The notes beneath the pieces were generated by a model that saw nothing but the letters and a program-made list of their open reading frames with translations, made no database searches and was not told where the DNA came from. The translations under genes were made by a program, and so were the position numbers. This document shows, piece by piece, positions 58,823 to 64,000 of a DNA stretch of 64,000 nucleotides. The stretch is from an uncultured Rhodospirillales bacterium (lineage in GTDB: Bacteria; Pseudomonadota; Alphaproteobacteria; Acetobacterales; Acetobacteraceae): positions 1-64,000 of the forward strand of contig CAILMF010000044.1 of the NCBI GenBank assembly GCA_903835235.1, given 5' to 3'. Numbering within the stretch: position 1 is the stretch's first letter; every line of letters starts with the position of its first letter.

Positions 58823-59743
58823 CCCCAAATCTTCCAACCCCAGCGCGCGGATACGCCCGCGCTCCTCATCCCAGCCCGGCCGATCCTTGACGTTGAGGAA
58901 CAGGTGGACGCGGCGTTCCAGCAGCTTCTCCATCTCGACGCGGGCCTTCTGGCCGATCTGCTTGATCCGCTGGCCGCCATCGCCGATCAGGATCGCCTTC
59001 TGCGTCGCGCGTTCGACATAGACGGTGCAGTCGACGCGGACGCTGCCGTCCGGGCGCTCGGTCCACTGCTCGGTTTCCACGGTCGCGTGGTGCGGCACTT
59101 CCTCATGCGTCTGGCGCAGGATCTGCTCGCGCACCAGCTCGGCCGCCAGCATGCGGTTGGGCAGGTCGGAGAGCTCGTCCTCCGGGAACAGCCAGGGGCC
59201 GGGCGGCACCACGGCGGCGCAGCGTTCCATCAGCTTGTCCAGGCCGCGGTTCTTTTCCGCCGAGATCATGAAAGTCTCGGCCACCGGCATCAGCGCATTG
59301 AGTTCCTGCGCCAGCGGCAGCAGGCGCGGCGGGTCGATGAGATCGACCTTGTTCAGCACCAGCCAGACCGGGACCTTGCTGTCCTTCAGCTTGTCGGCAA
59401 TGGCGCGGACCGGGTCGGTCAGGCCGGCGCGGGCATCCACGATGAACAGCGCGACATCGGCGTCCTGCGCGCCACCCCAGGCGGCGGCGACCATGGCGCG
59501 GTCCAGCCGGCGGCGCGGCGCGAAGATGCCGGGCGTGTCCACCAGCACCAGCTGGGCGCGGCCCTGCATGACCACGGCGCGGATGCGGAAGCGCGTGGTC
59601 TGCGGCTTGGGCGAGACGATGGTGACCTTGGTGCCCGCCAGCGCATTGACCAGCGTGGACTTGCCGGCATTCGGCGCGCCGACCACGGCAACCAACCCGC
59701 AACGGGTCGGCCCATCCGGGGCGCTGCCCTGTTCAACTGTCAC
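58820..59743 (-). CDS. era: GTPase Era
   Basis: 307 aa. G1 GAPNAGKST (22-30), G2/switch region SPKPQTTRFRIRAVV, G3 DTPGIFAPRRRLDRAM, G4 NKVDLI and a C-terminal KH domain (GDGGQRIKQIGQKARVEME) that binds 16S rRNA. It assists 30S maturation. Its ATG overlaps the rnc stop (ATGA 59740-59743). The stop codon is embedded in twin-hairpin copy C. Last gene of the leftward lepB-rnc-era unit. Confidence 0.96.
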   Translation of the reverse strand: MTVEQGSAPDGPTRCGLVAVVGAPNAGKSTLVNALAGTKVTIVSPKPQTTRFRIRAVVMQGRAQLVLVDTPGIFAPRRRLDRAMVAAAWGGAQDADVALFIVDARAGLTDPVRAIADKLKDSKVPVWLVLNKVDLIDPPRLLPLAQELNALMPVAETFMISAEKNRGLDKLMERCAAVVPPGPWLFPEDELSDLPNRMLAAELVREQILRQTHEEVPHHATVETEQWTERPDGSVRVDCTVYVERATQKAILIGDGGQRIKQIGQKARVEMEKLLERRVHLFLNVKDRPGWDEERGRIRALGLEDLG

Positions 59744-60432
59744 TTCTGTCCCAATCCTGAAAGCCAGGTTTCTGCCGCGGCCTGCTCGGCCGCGCGCTTC
59801 GATTCGCCCATGCCCTCGGCTTCCCGCCCGGCTGCCAGGACGGAAACCACGAAGAAGGGCTGGTGCGACGGGCCTGATGTGGAGACCAGGCGGTACTCAG
59901 GCAAGCCCAGGGCGCGGCCCAGCGTCCATTCCTGCAAGCGGCTCTTGGCCGAGACCGGCGGGCGCGGGTCGGCGCCCATCATGCGTTCCCATTCGCGCCG
60001 CACCAGGGCGCGGGCTGGCGGCAGGCCGCCATCCAGGTAGATCGCGCCCAGCAGGGCTTCCACCGCATCCGCCAGCACATTGGCGCGTTCGCGCAGGCCG
60101 GCGCGGCCCTCGCTTTCGGGCACCCGCAGCATGCCGCGCAGGCCGAGCGATTCCGCCACCTTGGCCAGGGCGTCCCGCGCCACCAGGGACGCCAGGCGCT
60201 TGCCCATGTCGCCCTCGCGCTCCTCGGGGAAGCGTTCGGTCAGCCATTCCGACATCAGCAGGGCCAGCACGCGGTCGCCCAGGAACTCCAGGCGTTCATT
60301 GCTGTCCAGCTGGCTGCGGCGCGGGTCGGCGGCGGAACGGTGGGTCAGCGCCTGTTCCAGCAGGCCGGGGTTGGCGAAGCGGTGCCCCAGCCGGGCGGCG
60401 AAGGCCTCCAGGCTTTCGCTCGCCTCGCTCAT
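59740..60432 (-). CDS. rnc: Ribonuclease III
   Basis: 230 aa. LTHRSA and the signature NERLEFLGDRVLALLMSEWL (about 46-65) with the catalytic acidic residues; NVLADAVEALLGAIYLDGG (second acidic cluster); C-terminal dsRNA-binding domain about 160-230 (SRLQEWTLGRALGLPEYRL, ESKRAAEQAAAETWL). It cuts double-stranded RNA, for instance rRNA precursors, and would be the natural processor of the twin-hairpin transcripts beside era. It lies 7 nt after lepB. Confidence 0.96.
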   Translation of the reverse strand: MSEASESLEAFAARLGHRFANPGLLEQALTHRSAADPRRSQLDSNERLEFLGDRVLALLMSEWLTERFPEEREGDMGKRLASLVARDALAKVAESLGLRGMLRVPESEGRAGLRERANVLADAVEALLGAIYLDGGLPPARALVRREWERMMGADPRPPVSAKSRLQEWTLGRALGLPEYRLVSTSGPSHQPFFVVSVLAAGREAEGMGESKRAAEQAAAETWLSGLGQK

Positions 60433-60439
60433 GGCCGGA

Positions 60440-61180
60440 TCAGCGGACGCCAGAGAACAGCCTGGTCCAGCGGATGGCGAAGGGCCAGCCCCACACCTCC
60501 CACCAGGCGGCGGAGCCATCCACCGAGAAGAAGATGAACTCGGCGCGGCCCACCAGGTTGTCCACCGGGATGAAGCCGACCGCGTCCAGGAAGCGGCTGT
60601 CCTGGCTGTTGTCGCGGTTGTCGCCCATGGCGAAGACGTGGTTGGCCGGCACCACGTAGTCCTGGGTGTTGTCGTTCGGCTGGGTGTCGGAATACTCGAT
60701 GATCTGGTGGATGCGGCCGCCGGGCAGCGATTCGCGGTAGAGCTGCACGGTCATGCGCGGGCCATCGCCCTCGACGATGTAGGGGCCCAGGCGCTCACGC
60801 CTGACCGCCTCGCCATTCACCTGCAGGATGCCGCCGCGGACCGAGATGCGGTCTCCGGGCAGGCCGATGATGCGCTTGATGTAGTCCTGGCTGGGGTCCC
60901 GCGGCAGCTTGAACACCGCGACATCGCCGCGCTTGGGCAGGCTGCCGAAGACCCGGCCGCTGAACAGGTTGGGGCCGAACGGCGCGGAATAGCGCGAATA
61001 GCCGTAGCTGTACTTGGACACGAACAGGTAGTCGCCCACCAGCAGTGTCGGGATCATCGAGCCCGAGGGGATGTTGAACGGCTCGAACGCGATGGTGCGG
61101 ATGCCGATGGCGATGAGCCCGGCATACAGGATCGTCTTGACGCTTTCGCCCCAGCCGCCGGACGACTTCCGCTTTGCCAT
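60440..61180 (-). CDS. lepB: Signal peptidase I
   Basis: 246 aa. N-terminal membrane anchor (about 14-32), catalytic Ser41 in NIPSGSMIPTLLVGDYLFV, general-base Lys in YIKRIIGLPGDRIS, and GDNRDNSQDSRFLDAVGFI (box E). It removes signal peptides in the inner membrane. Gene order lepB-rnc-era is the standard alphaproteobacterial block; acpS or pdxJ, often found upstream, are not present, replaced by polysaccharide genes. Confidence 0.95.
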   Translation of the reverse strand: MAKRKSSGGWGESVKTILYAGLIAIGIRTIAFEPFNIPSGSMIPTLLVGDYLFVSKYSYGYSRYSAPFGPNLFSGRVFGSLPKRGDVAVFKLPRDPSQDYIKRIIGLPGDRISVRGGILQVNGEAVRRERLGPYIVEGDGPRMTVQLYRESLPGGRIHQIIEYSDTQPNDNTQDYVVPANHVFAMGDNRDNSQDSRFLDAVGFIPVDNLVGRAEFIFFSVDGSAAWWEVWGWPFAIRWTRLFSGVR

Positions 61181-61334
61181 TGCTGCGCTCAACCTGGGAC
61201 CCACCGGAAAATGATGCCAACCGGCGGGATCGCAGCCGGGCGGGGGGATGAAGCCCGGCAGGGGGGTGGGTGTCAAGGAATGCCTCCGGACCTTGTTGCA
61301 GTGCGGCGCGCATGTGGCGCGGGCGCAATGTCCG

Positions 61335-62354
61335 TCAGTCCGTCAGCCGGTCCACCGCGGGGATGCGGCGCAGCAGCAGCCATTTGAACAGCACCGGCAG
61401 GAAGACGCCGGCGGCCATCAGCACCGGCGCGTGCAGCCAGAAGCCGGCAACGGTCCAGCCGAGGCCGAGCGCGACCAGCACCGCCTTGGCCACGCCGATG
61501 GCGATGGTGTTGAACAGGTAGATCACCATGGAATAGCGGCCGAACCACAGCGGCCAGCGCAGCCGGTTGGCCGGCGCGGCGCGCACCAGCGCATGCAGCG
61601 CCGGCAGCGCCAGCAGACCGCAGACCAGCATGGACCAGGCTTCCGGCAGCACGCCGGCCTCGGCCAGCGCCAGGCTGCCAAGGAACAGGCCGACCCAGAG
61701 GCCGATCTGCCGGGAGAAGGCGGTCAGCAGCCAAGCCTGGCGGTGCGCCACCCAGATTCCCATGGCGAAGAACAGGAAGTGGCTGGCGAAGCGGTCCAGG
61801 TAGAGCACCGGCGGGATGGGCAGGAATTGGAACGCGAGGCCCAGCACCACCAGGCCGGTGCTGCCGAGGCCGAGCCGCATGGCCGGCACCGCGACCAGCG
61901 TCGCCAGGAACAGCACCAGCAGGTACCAGATGCTGGTCGCCGGGCTGGTCGCGGTATCCCAGAACAGGTGGCGCAGCCCGGCGCCCAGGCCTTCCGGCGC
62001 ATTGTCCACCGTGGTGGTCACCTGCCCGGCGCCGAGCTTGCCCAGCAGGATCAGCAGGCCCACCGCGAAGAACGGCAGCAGCAGCCGCACCGCGCGCCGT
62101 TCCAGCAGCGTGGCCCAGCGCGCCGGCGGCGTGGCCAGCACGCCCGAGAGCATGGCCACCGTGCCCGACAGGTAGAAGAACAGCGGCATGTGGAAGCGAT
62201 AGACCGCGAAGCGCAGCGGCTCGTACCAGGTCAGCCCCTCCGGCTGCTGGCGCGCGACGATGTGGCCGAACACCACCAGCAAAATGGCGAGGCCCTTCGC
62301 GCGGTCGAGGTCGAGGCGGCGTTCCCGCACCGGCGCGAAGGGGCCTTCCGGCAT
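61335..62354 (-). CDS. Acyltransferase 3 family membrane protein
   Basis: 339 aa, about ten helices. The N-terminal RRLDLDRAKGLAILLVVFGHIVARQ carries the family RxxxxDxxKGxxIxxVxxGH pattern with the essential His. FRFHMPLFFYLSG-like helix 2 (YRFHMPLFFYLSGTVAML) and YSMVIYLFNTIAIG near the end fit OafA/WecH-like O-acetyltransferases. It would acetylate a sugar in the exported polysaccharide. It ends 154 bp upstream of lepB and starts 5 bp after the Wzy-like gene on the same strand. Confidence 0.88.
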   Translation of the reverse strand: MPEGPFAPVRERRLDLDRAKGLAILLVVFGHIVARQQPEGLTWYEPLRFAVYRFHMPLFFYLSGTVAMLSGVLATPPARWATLLERRAVRLLLPFFAVGLLILLGKLGAGQVTTTVDNAPEGLGAGLRHLFWDTATSPATSIWYLLVLFLATLVAVPAMRLGLGSTGLVVLGLAFQFLPIPPVLYLDRFASHFLFFAMGIWVAHRQAWLLTAFSRQIGLWVGLFLGSLALAEAGVLPEAWSMLVCGLLALPALHALVRAAPANRLRWPLWFGRYSMVIYLFNTIAIGVAKAVLVALGLGWTVAGFWLHAPVLMAAGVFLPVLFKWLLLRRIPAVDRLTD

Positions 62355-62359
62355 GCGGG

Positions 62360-63757
62360 TCAGCCGGCGGCCAGGGCGAGGCGGCGGGTCTCGGCGCGGC
62401 TGGCCTGCAGCGTGGCCGCGGCTTCCCGCGTCTCCAGCCTGGCGCGGGCCAGCGCGGCGCCGAACCAGGTGAACTGGATGACCGCGGTGCTGGCGATGAG
62501 GGTGTTGTCGAAGCCGCTGTGCAGCAGCACCGCGGCAATGGCGGCGCGCAGCACCAGCCGGTCCGCCAGCGGCGCGCGGCGGGTGCCGATGACCACCCAG
62601 GCGACCAGCGAGAGGAAGATGGCCGCGCAGCCGATGACGCCGCCATCCACCGACAGCCGCAGGTATTCGTTATGTGCGGCATTGCTGCCGAGGTAGCGGA
62701 TGCCGGGGTCGGCGGGGTCCACGATCAGCTTGCCGGCGCCCAGGCCGAAGCCGAACAGCGGGCGCCGTTCGATGGCGTCGAGGAAGAACGGCCAGATGAT
62801 GTCGCGGCCGGAGAAGTTGAAGTCGCCGCCGCTGTAGTTGGGCTGGCTGAAGCGCTGCAGCGCATAGGCGGTGATCGGGCCGAGCACGACCAGGGCGGGC
62901 AGCGTGCCGCCCATGACCAGGTCCACCTTGCGCTTGAGGGGAAAGGTGTGGCGGTTGGACAGCAGGAACACCACGCCAAGGAACAGGATGACCGCGGCCA
63001 GCGGCGCGCGTGCCTGGGTGGCCAACAATATCGCCAGGTTGATGCCGCCCAGCAGCAGCCAGGGCAGGCGGAAGCCGCGCAGGTATTCCAGCGTGCAGGC
63101 GAAGATGGCGGTGGAGCAGAACCCCGCCAGGAAGGGCGGCGAATGCAGCCCCTGGAAGCGGCCGAAGGTATCGATGGCGGGGTAGAAGCCGACCAGGGTG
63201 GCCAGCAGCCCGCCCAGCGTGGAGATCAGCGGCACGAAGCAGGCGCCGCGGCACAGCGCGGACCACAGGCTCTTCGGCGCCAGGGCGAAGCCGAGCACGA
63301 AGGGCGCGGTGCTGCCGACGAAGCTGCGGATCATCTCGGCATTGCCGACCACGCGGCCCATGGGCAGCACGGCGATGCTGATGGCGGCGATGGCGCTGAA
63401 GGCCAGGAAGGGCCAGTTGATGGCTGACGCCACGCCGTAGCGCAGGATCAGCACGGCCGCGAGCGCGAAGGGCACCAGCTTGATCAGTGCCGCGCCCATG
63501 GCGCCGGCGGCGCCGGTGCCGGCCACCGCGGTCAGGTTGTCCACCTGCACGTCCATCGCCGCGCCGTAGACCAGCACCAGCATGCCCGCCAACAGCCACG
63601 GGAATTCGTAGAACAGCAGCACCGCCAGCAGCAGCACCAGCAGCGGCATGGCCAGCAGCGTTGTCTCCGGCGCCATCACGGCGGCGGTGAGCAGCGCGGC
63701 AATGCCGAGGCCGCCGATAACGCGAAGGTTCGTAGGAGATACAACGAAATCGAGCAT
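62360..63757 (-). CDS. O-antigen ligase/polymerase-like membrane protein (Wzy/WaaL family)
   Basis: 465 aa, about 11-12 helices. The large periplasmic loop near residues 300-370 has RPLFGFGLGAGK and SNAAHNEYLRLSVDGGVIG, the H-N-x-x-L motif of the Wzy_C domain. An upstream QARAPLAAVILFLG segment with Arg is also typical. It polymerises or ligates lipid-linked glycan units at the periplasmic face. It diverges from the partial acyltransferase at 63817 by 59 bp. Confidence 0.85.
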   Translation of the reverse strand: MLDFVVSPTNLRVIGGLGIAALLTAAVMAPETTLLAMPLLVLLLAVLLFYEFPWLLAGMLVLVYGAAMDVQVDNLTAVAGTGAAGAMGAALIKLVPFALAAVLILRYGVASAINWPFLAFSAIAAISIAVLPMGRVVGNAEMIRSFVGSTAPFVLGFALAPKSLWSALCRGACFVPLISTLGGLLATLVGFYPAIDTFGRFQGLHSPPFLAGFCSTAIFACTLEYLRGFRLPWLLLGGINLAILLATQARAPLAAVILFLGVVFLLSNRHTFPLKRKVDLVMGGTLPALVVLGPITAYALQRFSQPNYSGGDFNFSGRDIIWPFFLDAIERRPLFGFGLGAGKLIVDPADPGIRYLGSNAAHNEYLRLSVDGGVIGCAAIFLSLVAWVVIGTRRAPLADRLVLRAAIAAVLLHSGFDNTLIASTAVIQFTWFGAALARARLETREAAATLQASRAETRRLALAAG

Positions 63758-63816
63758 GCTGCGTTGTCTCACGCGGCCCCCCGCCGGGGCCAATCAGCCT
63801 ATCGTCAGGAGACGGC

Positions 63817-64000
63817 ATGCAAGCGACTCCTCGCGCGATTGCGACAGCGGCGGCGCCTCAGGCGGGACGCCTGGCTGAAGCTGCGCCCCGCGCGGCAGGG
63901 CTGACCAGGCTGCGCTTCTTCTTCATTGCCTGGGTGGTGCTGTACCACCTCGACCTGGCGCTGGATGTCTCGGCCGAGCTGCCCTGGTTGAAGCCGGTGC
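63817..64000 (+). CDS. Acyltransferase 3 family protein (N-terminal part only)
   Basis: First 61 codons; the gene runs off the right edge. TCAGGAGACGGC precedes the ATG. After a 28-residue Ala-rich start, LTRLRFFFIAWVVLYHLDLA matches the first helix of acyltransferase 3 proteins (LRFxAxxWVVLYH) with the catalytic His. Probably acetylates or succinylates the polysaccharide. Completeness cannot be judged. Confidence 0.7.
   Translation, partial: MQATPRAIATAAAPQAGRLAEAAPRAAGLTRLRFFFIAWVVLYHLDLALDVSAELPWLKPV

Overview
This 64 kb window is very GC-rich chromosomal DNA. The gene set points to an alphaproteobacterium, most likely a Roseomonas-like member of the Acetobacteraceae; this is inference from families, because no rRNA or tRNA is present. 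The pointers are a TrcR/DUF1013 regulator, COQ9, DUF1192 and two YdcH-like proteins, the lepB-rnc-era block, and four Bug-type solute receptors.

Layout. 1-6.2 kb holds surface-glycan genes: a TPR glycosyltransferase running off the left edge, a UDP-glucuronate-type epimerase and a UDP-GlcNAc 2-epimerase, followed by a LysR regulator. 7-24 kb is a catabolic region: an AhpD-like protein and a luciferase-like monooxygenase diverge from an SDR, a VOC protein, a hydrolase and an aminotransferase; then come Bug receptors, CoA-transferases, a crotonase, a nitroreductase, a MaoC hydratase and a phosphatase. 24-34 kb is mostly housekeeping: rpsU, def, COQ9, two OmpA paralogues, purK/purE, YdcH proteins and TrcR. 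A Rieske oxygenase closes that part. 34-41 kb is one tight leftward operon of two acyl-CoA dehydrogenases, MmgE/PrpD, a SucC/SucD-like CoA ligase and a Bug receptor. 41-50 kb carries hsp20, rpmE, lipoproteins, pdxY, LysR, trxB, an Lrp regulator, two MFS exporters, a cupin and a repeat-rich ORF. 50.9-57.5 kb and 61.3-64 kb are exopolysaccharide/envelope genes (galE, a fused Wzz/BY-kinase, wza, an M74 endopeptidase, a Wzy-like ligase, acyltransferases) around cysK and lepB-rnc-era.

The most unusual signals are repeats. Between the SucC-like and SucD-like genes four tandem 26-bp units each form a complete 9-codon mini-ORF with its own GGAG and ATGA stop/start overlap. A probable gene at 48939-49583 is built from about twelve exact-length 42-bp units, encodes a 14-residue repeat, and overlaps an MFS exporter start by ATGA. 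A twin-hairpin element occurs four times, three times supplying the stop codon of the flanking gene. Smaller palindromic REP-like elements hug stop codons elsewhere. In-frame 24-bp duplications sit inside the glycosyltransferase and the SucC-like gene.

All functional calls come from reading motifs and neighbourhoods by eye; no database search was possible.
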